A stretch of 64,000 nt of DNA, from contig NZ_WITC01000037.1 in NCBI RefSeq assembly GCF_009601505.1, forward strand, positions 60,305-124,304, read 5' to 3'. This document shows positions 1 to 8,089 of the stretch, in pieces; position 1 is the first letter of the stretch; each line of letters opens with the position of its first letter. The translations under genes and the position numbers were made by a program. The stretch comes from Sinorhizobium terangae (GTDB lineage Bacteria > Pseudomonadota > Alphaproteobacteria > Rhizobiales > Rhizobiaceae). The notes under the pieces were generated by a model, which was given only the letters and a program-made list of their open reading frames with translations, was not told the DNA's origin and did not search any database.

Positions 1-407
1 GGAGGCGGATCGGGCTGCATTGCCGAGCGGAAGGCCCTCAACGGTGCCTCTCTCAATCTTTTTGCGTGATCCGGCGGCAGCCCTTGTCCGATCTTCTCTA
101 TCGCCTCGCGCGCAGCTTGCGCCAGCCGCCTATCCCCGAGCATCTGAACGGCGCGGGCGCCAAATGCGATTGCCTCCAGTTGCTCGAAGGTGAAGGTGAG
201 CGGCGGCGCATCAAAGGCCTCCCGCAGCAGGTAACCCACGCCGCGTTCACCATCGATCGGCGCTCCCGATGCCATCAGGTGCTCCATGTCGCGATAGATC
301 GTGCGTGGCGCGACTTCCATCCTTTCGGCAATCTCCCGCGCCGTCATTGCCTTCCCGGATGCGCGCATGAGTTGAATGATGCGAAACAACCGATCGGCGG
401 GCCGCAT
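1..407 (-). CDS. YafY-type helix-turn-helix/WYL transcriptional regulator, truncated by the window edge
   Basis: Only the N-terminal 135 residues lie in the window; the C-terminus runs off the left edge. The first 60 residues form a DeoR/YafY-type winged helix, recognisable by MTAREIAERMEVAPRTIYRD followed by a turn and the wing GERGVGYLL. After this comes the start of the linker that leads to a WYL ligand-binding domain in this family. The ATG at 407 follows a strong GGGAGG Shine-Dalgarno. The gene is divergent from the small ABM-like gene at 490, with only about 80 bp between the starts, so it probably regulates that gene. The ligand cannot be told from this fragment. Confidence 0.85.
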   Translation of the reverse strand, partial: MRPADRLFRIIQLMRASGKAMTAREIAERMEVAPRTIYRDMEHLMASGAPIDGERGVGYLLREAFDAPPLTFTFEQLEAIAFGARAVQMLGDRRLAQAAREAIEKIGQGLPPDHAKRLREAPLRAFRSAMQPDPP

Positions 408-489
408 GATTTCACCTCCCAAAGACTATGGCCATAAGGCTGGCAGTTGGGGTGTGGTTAAGTCAAGCTATATTGAAAAGGAGACTACG

Positions 490-789
490 ATGACGGCCCA
501 ACATGTACTCGAACTCGCAGTCTGCACCGTGCGGGACAAGAAGGCAGCACTCGTCGCTCGCAACCGCGCCATGCAGGCCGTGTCCCGCTATCCCGGTTTC
601 GTCTCATGGCGCGCCGTGACCGCCTGCGAAATGACCGATCTGCTCGCCGACCTGGTCGAGTGGGAAACGCTCGATGCCGCCGAAGCGGCCGGCGAGCGGG
701 TGCTGAACGACCCGGAATTTACGCCGTATATGGCGGCGGTCACGCGAGTAAGACTAATGCAGCACTTCGTCACCGAACGGCAGATCTGA
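490..789 (+). CDS. Small dimeric alpha/beta-barrel (ABM-like) hypothetical protein
   Basis: This 99-residue protein has the beta-alpha-beta spacing and Ala-rich helix of the antibiotic-biosynthesis-monooxygenase-like ferredoxin fold: an early beta strand (LELAVCTV), a helix, then FVSWRAVTA and DLVEWETLDAAEAA. Members are often monooxygenases or stress-related proteins, but no catalytic residue allows a substrate to be named. The frame is open further upstream to 376, but the ATG at 490 has AAAGGAGA about 8 bases before it and is chosen. It is divergent from the WYL regulator and 16 bp upstream of the AlkC-like gene. The fold assignment is an inference from the pattern. Confidence 0.7.
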   Translation: MTAQHVLELAVCTVRDKKAALVARNRAMQAVSRYPGFVSWRAVTACEMTDLLADLVEWETLDAAEAAGERVLNDPEFTPYMAAVTRVRLMQHFVTERQI

Positions 790-805
790 GTAAAGAAGAC
801 GGCCC

Positions 806-1906
806 ATGGCAGAACCGCTCAAGAACCTGTTGCATCCCGGCGTCGTCCTTGAAATCGCCACGCATCTGGGCCGGAGTGCGGCCGCATTCGACCGCGAGCG
901 CTTCATTGCGCTCGCAACACACGACCTGGATGCGCTCGAACTGATGCAGCGGTCACGACAGATCTGCGACGCCTTCTTTCAAACGCTGCCCGAAGATTTC
1001 CCCGCCGCCGCCGAGATACTGCAGCGCGCCCTGCCGAGAGACGACGTACCGGGGCTGAGCGGCTGGGCACTTCTTCCGGTGAACCAGTTCATTGAGGCAC
1101 GCGGCCTTGACCATTTCGAACTCTCGCTCTCGCTTCTGCGCCGTCTTACACCGCATTTCACTGCGGAATTCGGCATCCGCGCTTTCATCCGTCGAGACCA
1201 GCAACGAGCGATCACCACGATTTCCAGTTGGACCGGCGACAGCAACCACCATGTCCGGCGGCTGGCGAGCGAAGGCACGCGCCCGCGCCTGCCTTGGGCC
1301 ATGCGCCTGCCGGAACTCATCCGCGATCCGCGCCCGATCCTTCCGATAATCGCCGCGCTGATCGACGACCCGGAAGATTACGTGCGCCGCTCCGTCGCCA
1401 ACAGCCTCAACGACATTGCCAAGGATCATCCCGACCTCGTGGCGGAATTCGTCGCGGCGCATGTCGACGGCGCATCGCCGGAACGCTTGCGGCTGCTCCG
1501 CCACGCTTGCCGCACGCTCCTGAAGCAGGGCCATGTGGAGGCACTCGCCAACTTCGGCTTCGGTACATTGTCAGGCATCGATGCCAGCCTGACGTTGGGC
1601 ACGCCGCTTGTCCGCCTCGGCGAACATCTTCGCTTCGGCCTTGGAATACGGAACTCCGACACGGCCGTGCAAAAAGTCATGATCGACTTCGCCGTGCATC
1701 ACCAGAAGGCGAACGGCACAATGTCGCCGAAAGTATTCAAGTGGACGACGATGACGCTCAAGCCAGGTGCAGCGCTCGAAATCGAAAAAAGCCACCCGAT
1801 CCGCCCGATCACGACGCGACGCTACTATGCCGGCGCGCACAGGGTCGTCGTTCTGATCAACGGTCAACCGGTGGCTGGAGCCGATTTCGAGCTCGTGATC
1901 GACTGA
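806..1906 (+). CDS. alkC: AlkC-type DNA alkylation-repair glycosylase
   Basis: The 366-residue protein carries the HEAT-like helical repeats of the AlkC/AlkD superfamily, which excise N3- and N7-alkylated bases without flipping them. The signature stretch HHVRRLASEGTRPRLPW lies near residues 148-164, and repeats with VRRSVANSLNDIAKDHPDL follow near residue 200. The last 100 residues are different: beta-rich, with LGEHLRFGLGIRN and YYAGAHRVVVLINGQPV. This fits the immunoglobulin-like C-terminal domain described for AlkC, and is why I prefer AlkC to AlkD. It starts 16 bp after the ABM-like gene and may share its transcript. No obvious Ada-type box was seen upstream. Confidence 0.82.
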   Translation: MAEPLKNLLHPGVVLEIATHLGRSAAAFDRERFIALATHDLDALELMQRSRQICDAFFQTLPEDFPAAAEILQRALPRDDVPGLSGWALLPVNQFIEARGLDHFELSLSLLRRLTPHFTAEFGIRAFIRRDQQRAITTISSWTGDSNHHVRRLASEGTRPRLPWAMRLPELIRDPRPILPIIAALIDDPEDYVRRSVANSLNDIAKDHPDLVAEFVAAHVDGASPERLRLLRHACRTLLKQGHVEALANFGFGTLSGIDASLTLGTPLVRLGEHLRFGLGIRNSDTAVQKVMIDFAVHHQKANGTMSPKVFKWTTMTLKPGAALEIEKSHPIRPITTRRYYAGAHRVVVLINGQPVAGADFELVID

Positions 1907-2209
1907 ATCGGCGCGCCGTTTCGCGCTTGCGAAAAGATAGACCTTGACTTTTCCGGCCAAAACAACGACATGGTCGCAGCGTCACCTTCCGGCCGCCGCG
2001 TGAGCGCGCCCTCGGCAACCACTTCTCAGCCGTGAAGAAGGAAAAGCGCGAACATTCGCCGCGATCGGCGGCAGCACAGGCGCCTAACTGACGATTTTTC
2101 TTTAACCCACAAGTTCCCAATTCACGCGGGGTTCTTGACGCCAGACGACACCGGAATTGCATCCTGCGGTTCCGGCGAGAGCGTTTGGCGCGCCCTAAAG
2201 GTATACGCA
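1907..2209. other. Intergenic region upstream of rhlE, no gene seen
   Basis: About 300 bp separate the AlkC-like gene from rhlE. The stretch holds a small hairpin at 1919-1934 (TTTCGC/GCGAAA) just after the stop codon and a GC-rich stem near 2060, but no convincing open frame. An alternative in-frame TTG at 2135 exists but lacks a ribosome binding site. A long leader before rhlE is plausible, since RNA helicase genes often carry one; no promoter could be fixed. Confidence 0.4.
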
Positions 2210-3724
2210 TTGTCCACTTTTAAAGAGCTCGGTCTTTCCGAGCAGATTCTGGCGACACTCTCGGCCAATGGTTTCGAAAAGCCGACGCCGATCCAGGCGC
2301 AGGCCATTCCGCTGGTTTTGAAAGGCCATGATCTCATCGGCCTCGCACAGACGGGCACCGGCAAGACCGCTGCTTTCGGCTTGCCGATGATCGAGAAACT
2401 CGTTGCCGACGGTAAACGTCCCGATCCGCGCAACATCCGCGCTCTCGTCCTTGCACCGACCCGCGAACTGGTGAACCAGATCGCCGCCAACTTGAAGCTT
2501 TTCGTGAAGAAGAGCCCGCTCAAGATCGGCGTCGTCGTCGGTGGCGTCTCGATCAACAAGCAGACCGAACAGCTCGCCCGTGGCGTCGACATTCTGGTCG
2601 CGACCCCTGGCCGTCTCCTCGATCTCGTTGCCCGCAAGGCGGTGACGTTGACCCAGGCTCGCTATCTCGTCCTCGACGAGGCCGACCAGATGCTTGACCT
2701 CGGCTTCATCCACGACCTGCGCAAGATCTCGAAGCTGGTGCCGAAGAACCGCCAGACGCTGCTCTTCTCCGCGACCATGCCGAAGTTGATCGCCGAGCTT
2801 GCCGGCGAGTACCTGACTGATCCGGTCAAGGTCGCTGTCACGCCTCCGGGCAAGGCCGCCGACAAGGTGGAGCAGTATGTCCACTTCGTTCCCGGCAAGG
2901 ACCTGAAGACCTCGATCCTCAAGCAGTCGCTCACCGACAACCCCGATGGCCTCTCGCTCATTTTCAGCCGCACCAAGCATGGCGCCGAGAAGCTGATGAA
3001 GCATCTGGACCACGTCGGCTTCAAGGCTGCTTCGATCCACGGCAACAAGAGTCAGGGCCAGCGCGAGCGTGCGCTGAAAGCCTTCCGCGACGGTGAAATC
3101 CGGGTGCTCGTTGCGACCGATGTCGCCGCCCGCGGCATCGACATTCCAGGCGTCACCCACGTCTACAACTACGATCTGCCGGAAGTACCGGATGCCTATG
3201 TCCACCGCATCGGCCGAACGGCCCGCAACGGCCGCGACGGCATCGCCATCGCCTTCTGCGCACCGGACGAAATCCGCCTTCTGCGCGACATCGAGAAGCT
3301 GATGGGCATCAACATTGCTGTCGCCAGCGGCGAGGCTCCGGCCGACCAGGCGCGTCCGTCCAAGGGACGCGGCGGGCGCGGCAATGGCCAGCATCGCGGC
3401 AACGGCGGTGGGCACCGGCAGGAAGGGCGTCCGCATCGCGAACGTCCGGCACGCGAACCGGCAGCAACGCCGTCAGGCTTTGCCGGCGACGACCTGCTGC
3501 GCGACGAACGGCGTCCACAGAAGCACGACCGCCGCGATCAGCGCCAGCCGGCTCACGGCCATCATGACGGCCGGTCGGAAGGCAACCGCAATCACGAGGG
3601 CCGCAAGCACCACGGCCGCCCGGCTTCGAAACACGAGGGCCGACGCCACGGCGACGGCCCGTCCGGCGACCGCCGCGAAGGCCAGGGCGCACGTCGCGCC
3701 GACAATCGCGGCCGCCGCGGCTGA
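2210..3724 (+). CDS. rhlE: DEAD-box ATP-dependent RNA helicase, RhlE type
   Basis: The 504-residue protein unwinds structured RNA using ATP and probably helps in ribosome assembly and RNA turnover in the cold. It has the Q motif (GFEKPTPIQ, about 21-29), Walker A (AQTGTGKT, 46-53), PTRE (83-86), TPGR (132-135), DEAD (156-159), SAT (187-189), ATDVAARGID and HRIGRTARNG. The last 130 residues are an Arg/Gly/His-rich, low-complexity tail typical of RhlE proteins that bind RNA non-specifically. The start chosen is TTG at 2210 with AAAGG eight bases upstream, giving MSTFKELGL; a TTG at 2135 is the alternative. A clear terminator follows. Confidence 0.95.
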   Translation: MSTFKELGLSEQILATLSANGFEKPTPIQAQAIPLVLKGHDLIGLAQTGTGKTAAFGLPMIEKLVADGKRPDPRNIRALVLAPTRELVNQIAANLKLFVKKSPLKIGVVVGGVSINKQTEQLARGVDILVATPGRLLDLVARKAVTLTQARYLVLDEADQMLDLGFIHDLRKISKLVPKNRQTLLFSATMPKLIAELAGEYLTDPVKVAVTPPGKAADKVEQYVHFVPGKDLKTSILKQSLTDNPDGLSLIFSRTKHGAEKLMKHLDHVGFKAASIHGNKSQGQRERALKAFRDGEIRVLVATDVAARGIDIPGVTHVYNYDLPEVPDAYVHRIGRTARNGRDGIAIAFCAPDEIRLLRDIEKLMGINIAVASGEAPADQARPSKGRGGRGNGQHRGNGGGHRQEGRPHRERPAREPAATPSGFAGDDLLRDERRPQKHDRRDQRQPAHGHHDGRSEGNRNHEGRKHHGRPASKHEGRRHGDGPSGDRREGQGARRADNRGRRG

Positions 3725-3748
3725 GTGCAATCTCATTGCTGGGAAACG

Positions 3749-3776
3749 AAACGGCGGGCCGAGTGCCCGCCGTTTT
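3749..3776 (+). terminator. Rho-independent terminator of rhlE
   Basis: An 11-bp perfect stem (AAACGGCGGGC pairing with GCCCGCCGTTT) with a 5-base loop sits 25 bp after the rhlE stop codon and ends in a short T run. Confidence 0.85.
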
Positions 3777-3815
3777 GGTCTAAGTTGGAGCATTGCGCCA
3801 GCTGCAGCATTCTCC

Positions 3816-3865
3816 TCCGGCCTGCCGGCCATCTCCGCCACAAGGGGGGAGATGCCGCGGTAGGG
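3816..3865. repeat. Rhizobial mosaic intergenic repeat (RIME-like)
   Basis: The segment contains the palindrome CCGGCCTGCCGG and the hairpin CATCTCC/GGAGATG. The same core occurs in the longer element at 8990-9099. It matches the style of rhizobial intergenic mosaic elements and lies between the convergent rhlE and EamA genes. No gene is seen in the rest of 3780-3954. Confidence 0.5.
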
Positions 3866-3954
3866 CAGAGGTGGTGTCAACATGCCCACTTAGAGCCAGA
3901 AGCGATTTTGATCAGCGTCCGAACTCCGCCCGCAAATGCTGATCGCCGTCCGGC

Positions 3955-4878
3955 TCAGCTCGCCACAGCCTTACTGGCCCGGTCGCCGGAGGGCGCAGGG
4001 TCAGCGGCCTTTCGGTTGGTAAGATAGACGCCGGCCACCGCGATGATCGTGCCGACGATCATCGGTAGCGTCAGGGCTTCGCCGAAGAAGAGCGCCGCCT
4101 GGACGGCCGCAAGCGGCGGCACCAGATAGATCAGCGAGGCAGCGCGCGAGACCTGTCCGCGGCGGATGAGATAGAGCAGCAGCGCGATCGCGCCCATGGA
4201 CAGGCCAAGCACCGACCAGGCTAGCGCGCCGACAAGCTGCAGGTTCCAGGTGACGTGCAGGTCCTCAAGCGCGAACGCGAGGGGAACCGTAACAATCAGC
4301 GCGCCCGCATATTGCAGCGTCGCGATCGCACGGATGTCTCCATTCTGGAGGTGCCGTTTCTGGTAGAGCGTGCCGTAGGTGACGGCCGCCATGCCAAGGA
4401 CATTGACGACGACGGGCAGGAGGTGGATCGGCATCGCGGCGGTATCGATCGCCACCATCTTCGGCAGCACCGCGAGCGCGATGCCGAGAAAGCCGAGCAC
4501 GAGGCCGATCTGCTGCAGCCGGCTCAGGTTTTCATTGATCAAGAAGGGTGCGACGGCCGCGGTCATCAGCGGCTGCAGTCCGGCGATGATGCCGGAAATC
4601 GCTGCCGGCACCCCCTGCCCGATCGCCCACCACACGGCGCCGAGATAGAGCCCGTGGAGGAACATCCCCGACACAATAGCGTGACTGATGGTGGTCCAGG
4701 AGCGCGGCCAGCGAGCGCCCGTCACGACGCAGAAGCCGATGAAGAGCAGGATCGCGAAGGCATAACGCAGCACGAGAAAAGTCAGCGGATCGGCGAAAAA
4801 GGCCGCATACTTGGCGACCACCCAGCCGGTGGACCAGAGCAGGACGAAGATGGCCGGAGCCAAACGGGCAAGCGTCAT
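3955..4878 (-). CDS. EamA/DMT-family inner-membrane transporter
   Basis: The 307-residue protein has about ten hydrophobic segments arranged as two repeats of five, the usual design of the drug/metabolite transporter superfamily. It opens with LAPAIFVLLWSTGWVVAKY, a typical EamA first helix, and the second half starts near VVVNVLGMAAVTYGTLYQKR. Such proteins usually export metabolites or amino acids, but the substrate cannot be predicted. The ATG at 4878 is preferred to one at 4950 because the protein then begins directly at the first membrane helix. It is convergent with rhlE and 129 bp downstream of the GyrI-like gene. Confidence 0.88.
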   Translation of the reverse strand: MTLARLAPAIFVLLWSTGWVVAKYAAFFADPLTFLVLRYAFAILLFIGFCVVTGARWPRSWTTISHAIVSGMFLHGLYLGAVWWAIGQGVPAAISGIIAGLQPLMTAAVAPFLINENLSRLQQIGLVLGFLGIALAVLPKMVAIDTAAMPIHLLPVVVNVLGMAAVTYGTLYQKRHLQNGDIRAIATLQYAGALIVTVPLAFALEDLHVTWNLQLVGALAWSVLGLSMGAIALLLYLIRRGQVSRAASLIYLVPPLAAVQAALFFGEALTLPMIVGTIIAVAGVYLTNRKAADPAPSGDRASKAVAS

Positions 4879-5007
4879 CGGTTTTTCCGTGGCTGGGCAC
4901 GACCGCGGCGGATTAGTCGAGTGCCTAAGGTCGCAAGCTGGTACGAGCACTTCCGCCGATAAAGCGCATACTGCCTTCGGTCAAAGTAATTTTTCTGATG
5001 CTCACCA

Positions 5008-5469
5008 TCAGCGAATCGGAACCATAAGCCTGAGCGACGAGGCCGCGGGCGAAACAAACCCGGCCTCGTATTCCTCGCGATAGTGGAAATGGGTCGTATC
5101 GATGATGTGCCCCTCAGCGGCGATCCAGTCGAACATCTTGCTGTAATCCGCGAAGACATCCGAGCTCTCGGGACGATGGATCGTCGTTGCCAGGCGCATG
5201 GCCGGCAACTCGACTTGCTGCGGCTGGGTGAAGGTCCCGTCGTCTTCGCCCGCATAGCCGACGAGATAACGGAAGCCGTCAGACCGATCGTTCCAGGAGA
5301 GACCTATTAGCGCCGAATGATCATCAGGATAAGCACGCCGGCGATGTTCCTGCGTCTCCGCGATCAGGCGGCGAACGGCGCCGTCGGCCGCTTCGATGAA
5401 GGTACCCTCCCAGAGGTGACCCGTGATCGTTTGGGCCGGGCGTTCCACGATTTCGAACGCTATCACCAT
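5008..5469 (-). CDS. GyrI-like/effector-binding domain protein
   Basis: This 153-residue stand-alone domain resembles the small-molecule-binding SOUL/GyrI-like fold found at the C-terminus of AraC- and MerR-type regulators. It shows the expected order: an opening strand (FEIVERPAQTITGH), a central LIGLSWNDRSDGFRYLVGY, LPAMRLATTIHRP, then a conserved late Glu-rich segment HYREEYEAGF. It has no DNA-binding domain. The ATG at 5469 follows GGGAGGAAG and is preferred to 5505. It is divergent from the ATP-grasp operon. The bound ligand is unknown. Confidence 0.75.
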   Translation of the reverse strand: MVIAFEIVERPAQTITGHLWEGTFIEAADGAVRRLIAETQEHRRRAYPDDHSALIGLSWNDRSDGFRYLVGYAGEDDGTFTQPQQVELPAMRLATTIHRPESSDVFADYSKMFDWIAAEGHIIDTTHFHYREEYEAGFVSPAASSLRLMVPIR

Positions 5470-5717
5470 CTCGCTTCCTCCCGTTGCCTCCTGCCGAATG
5501 CTCAAATTTCAAGCATCTGCCGATTTCCTGCCGCACATGGAAAAGCGCCCGGGAGCCTGCCGCCCGCTGCGGCGGATTTCGGCCGCCCGCAATCACGGCG
5601 GCCGCGTCCCGAAAGACATTTAAGGCAGCTCGAAAATTCTTGATCAGCGAATGTGCACGCTTCTTGCATTGCATCAACCATTGTACTCAAATGGTCAAAA
5701 ATAAGGGGACCACGCCT

Positions 5718-7127
5718 TTGGCATTTGACGAAATGATGAATGCGGACAGCAGTCCGCGCCAGCCATATTCGACCTACAATGAATGGTATGCCAGCCAGGA
5801 CAGAAATCGCCTCATAGCGAAATCAAAAGAAGCTGAAAACATCTTCCGCAAGACGGGCATTACCTTCGCGGTCTACGGACACGCAGACTCCTCCGAAAAG
5901 CTCATCCCCTTCGACCTCATTCCCCGCATCATTTCCGGCCGAGAGTGGCGCAAGCTGGCGCAAGGCATCGAACAGCGGGTCATCGCCCTCAACGCCTTTC
6001 TCGACGACATCTACCACAAGCAGGAAATCGTCCGCGCCGGGCGTATTCCGCGCGAACTGATCGAGAAAAACGACGCCTTCCTGCCGCAAATGATCGGCTT
6101 AAGGCCGCCGGGCGGCGTCTACACGCATATCGTCGGCACCGACATCGTGCGCACCGGCGAAGACCAGTTCTACGTGCTCGAGGACAACGCCCGCACGCCA
6201 TCCGGTGTCAGCTACATGCTGGAAAACCGGGAAACCATGATGCAGATGTTCCCGGAGCTTTTTCACCAGAACCGCGTGCGTCCGGTCGAGAACTATCCCT
6301 ACCTGCTTCGCCAGAGCCTCGCCTCGCTGGCTCCGCCCGGCTGCAGCGGCAAGCCCCGTATCGCCGTGCTAACCCCCGGCATCTACAACTCGGCCTTCTA
6401 CGAGCACGCCTTCCTCGCCGACATGATGGGCGTCGAGCTGGTGGAGGGCTCGGATCTCCGCGTCATCGACGGCAAGGTGAAGATGCGCACGACGCGCGGC
6501 TATGAGGCGATCGACGTGCTCTACCGCCGCGTCGACGACGATTTCCTCGATCCCCTCACCTTCCGCGCCGATTCCGCCCTCGGCATTCCCGGCATCATGG
6601 ACGTCTACCGGGCCGGCAACATCACCATCGCCAACGCGCCCGGCACCGGCATTTCCGACGACAAGGCGATCTATTCCTATATGCCGGAGATCGTGGAGTT
6701 CTACACCGGGCGCAAGCCGTTGCTCGAGAACGTCCCGACCTGGCGCTGCTCGGAACCGCAAAGCCTCAAATACGTGCTCGAACACATCGAGGGGCTAGTG
6801 ATCAAGGAGGTCCACGGTTCCGGCGGCTACGGCATGCTCGTCGGCCCGACGGCAACCAGGAAGGAGCGGGCCATTTTTGCCGAAAAGCTGAAGGCTCGCC
6901 CCGGCAACTACATCGCTCAGCCGACTTTGTCGCTCTCCACTGTTCCGATCCTCGTCAACAAGGGCATCGCTCCTCGCCATGTCGACCTGCGTCCCTACGT
7001 CCTCGTCTCCGACAAGGTGCAGATCATTCCCGGCGGCCTGACGCGCGTCGCACTGAAGGCGGGCTCCCTGGTGGTCAATTCAAGCCAGGGCGGCGGCACC
7101 AAGGACACCTGGGTACTGGAGGACTGA
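5718..7127 (+). CDS. Circularly permuted ATP-grasp type 2 protein (DUF404/DUF407)
   Basis: The 469-residue protein is a circularly permuted ATP-grasp enzyme, a family predicted to form amide or ester bonds with acyl-phosphate intermediates. Landmarks are FAVYGH near residue 55, LRPPGGVYTHIVGTDIVR followed by YVLEDNARTPSGVSYMLENR, the loop FDEMMN at the N-terminus, VIKEVHGSGGYGML and RPGNYIAQPTLSLS. I chose TTG at 5718 because AAGGGGA lies about nine bases upstream; an ATG at 5691 is in frame but has no ribosome binding site. Four bases separate it from the alpha-E gene and 16 bp separate that from the transglutaminase, so the three form one operon. Comparative work predicts a peptide-like product for this gene trio, but none is proven. 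Confidence 0.9.
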   Translation: MAFDEMMNADSSPRQPYSTYNEWYASQDRNRLIAKSKEAENIFRKTGITFAVYGHADSSEKLIPFDLIPRIISGREWRKLAQGIEQRVIALNAFLDDIYHKQEIVRAGRIPRELIEKNDAFLPQMIGLRPPGGVYTHIVGTDIVRTGEDQFYVLEDNARTPSGVSYMLENRETMMQMFPELFHQNRVRPVENYPYLLRQSLASLAPPGCSGKPRIAVLTPGIYNSAFYEHAFLADMMGVELVEGSDLRVIDGKVKMRTTRGYEAIDVLYRRVDDDFLDPLTFRADSALGIPGIMDVYRAGNITIANAPGTGISDDKAIYSYMPEIVEFYTGRKPLLENVPTWRCSEPQSLKYVLEHIEGLVIKEVHGSGGYGMLVGPTATRKERAIFAEKLKARPGNYIAQPTLSLSTVPILVNKGIAPRHVDLRPYVLVSDKVQIIPGGLTRVALKAGSLVVNSSQGGGTKDTWVLED

Positions 7128-7131
7128 CGCG

Positions 7132-8073
7132 ATGCTGGGAAGAACTGCGAACGGCCTCTACTGGATGTTCCGCTATATCGAGCGCGCCGAGAACAGCGCC
7201 CGCCTGATCGATGCCGGCCTGCGCATGTCGTTGACCCGCAGCGAAGCGACCGAGGACGACTGGGACGGTGTGCTGCAGAGCGCCGGTGTGCGCGAACTCT
7301 ATGACGAGGTGCACGACACGCTGACGAGCAGCGATGCCATCGACTTCCTGCTTCGCGATCGCGCCAATCCCTCGAGCGTCATGTCCTGCATCGAGGCGGG
7401 CCGCCACAATGCCCGCATGGTTCGCACGGCGCTGACGCGCGAGACCTGGGAAGCGACCAACGAATGCTGGATCGAGATGAAGGCGATGCTGGCGAAGAAG
7501 GCACGGCCCGCCGACCTGCCCGAGATCATCGACACGATCAAGCGCCGCGCCGGTCTCATCCGCGGCGCTTTCCATGGCACGATGCTGAGGAACGAGATCT
7601 TCAACTTTTCGCGCATTGGAACCTTCATCGAGCGGGCGGACAATACGGCGCGCATTCTCGACGTGAAATATTACGTGCTGCTGCCGGCCGTCGCCGCAGT
7701 CGGCTCGTCGATGGACAACGTGCAATGGGAATCGATCCTGCGCTCCGTCTCAGCCCATCGCGCCTATGGCTGGGTCTACGACGCCGAGCTCAAGCCGGCG
7801 AACATTGCCGACTTCCTGATCTCCAACGGGCGCATGCCGCGATCGCTCGCCTATTGCTACGAAAAGATCGTCAGCAATCTCGGTTATCTCGCGCGTGAAT
7901 ACGGCGAGACACATGCGGCGCACGAGACGGCCGAGCAGACGCTTGCGGCGCTCCGCAGCCGCTCGATGAACGACATCATGGATCAGGGGTTGCACGAATA
8001 TCTCGAGGAGTTCATCAGCGACAATAACCGTCTGGGCCAGGAAATCTCCGACGGCTATCGGTTCTATCACTGA
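7132..8073 (+). CDS. Alpha-E domain protein (DUF403)
   Basis: This 313-residue protein is all-helical and of the alpha-E family, which accompanies circularly permuted ATP-grasp proteins. It opens with LGRTANGLYWMFRYIERAEN, the family signature, and a similar pair NFSRIGTFIERADNTARILD recurs near residue 165, indicating an internal duplication. It overlaps the same transcript as its neighbours, with GGAGGA eight bases before the ATG and the upstream stop four bases away. The biochemical role is unknown; it may be a scaffold for, or partner of, the ATP-grasp enzyme. Confidence 0.9.
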   Translation: MLGRTANGLYWMFRYIERAENSARLIDAGLRMSLTRSEATEDDWDGVLQSAGVRELYDEVHDTLTSSDAIDFLLRDRANPSSVMSCIEAGRHNARMVRTALTRETWEATNECWIEMKAMLAKKARPADLPEIIDTIKRRAGLIRGAFHGTMLRNEIFNFSRIGTFIERADNTARILDVKYYVLLPAVAAVGSSMDNVQWESILRSVSAHRAYGWVYDAELKPANIADFLISNGRMPRSLAYCYEKIVSNLGYLAREYGETHAAHETAEQTLAALRSRSMNDIMDQGLHEYLEEFISDNNRLGQEISDGYRFYH

Positions 8074-8089
8074 GCTTCAGGAGAAAAAC

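Noticed and set aside
66..437. Plus-strand frame at the left edge
   Set aside because: The minus strand here encodes a clear helix-turn-helix regulator with a strong ribosome binding site; the plus frame is its shadow.
2195..3436. 413-codon open frame on the minus strand
   Set aside because: It is antisense to rhlE, whose helicase motifs are complete and in order.
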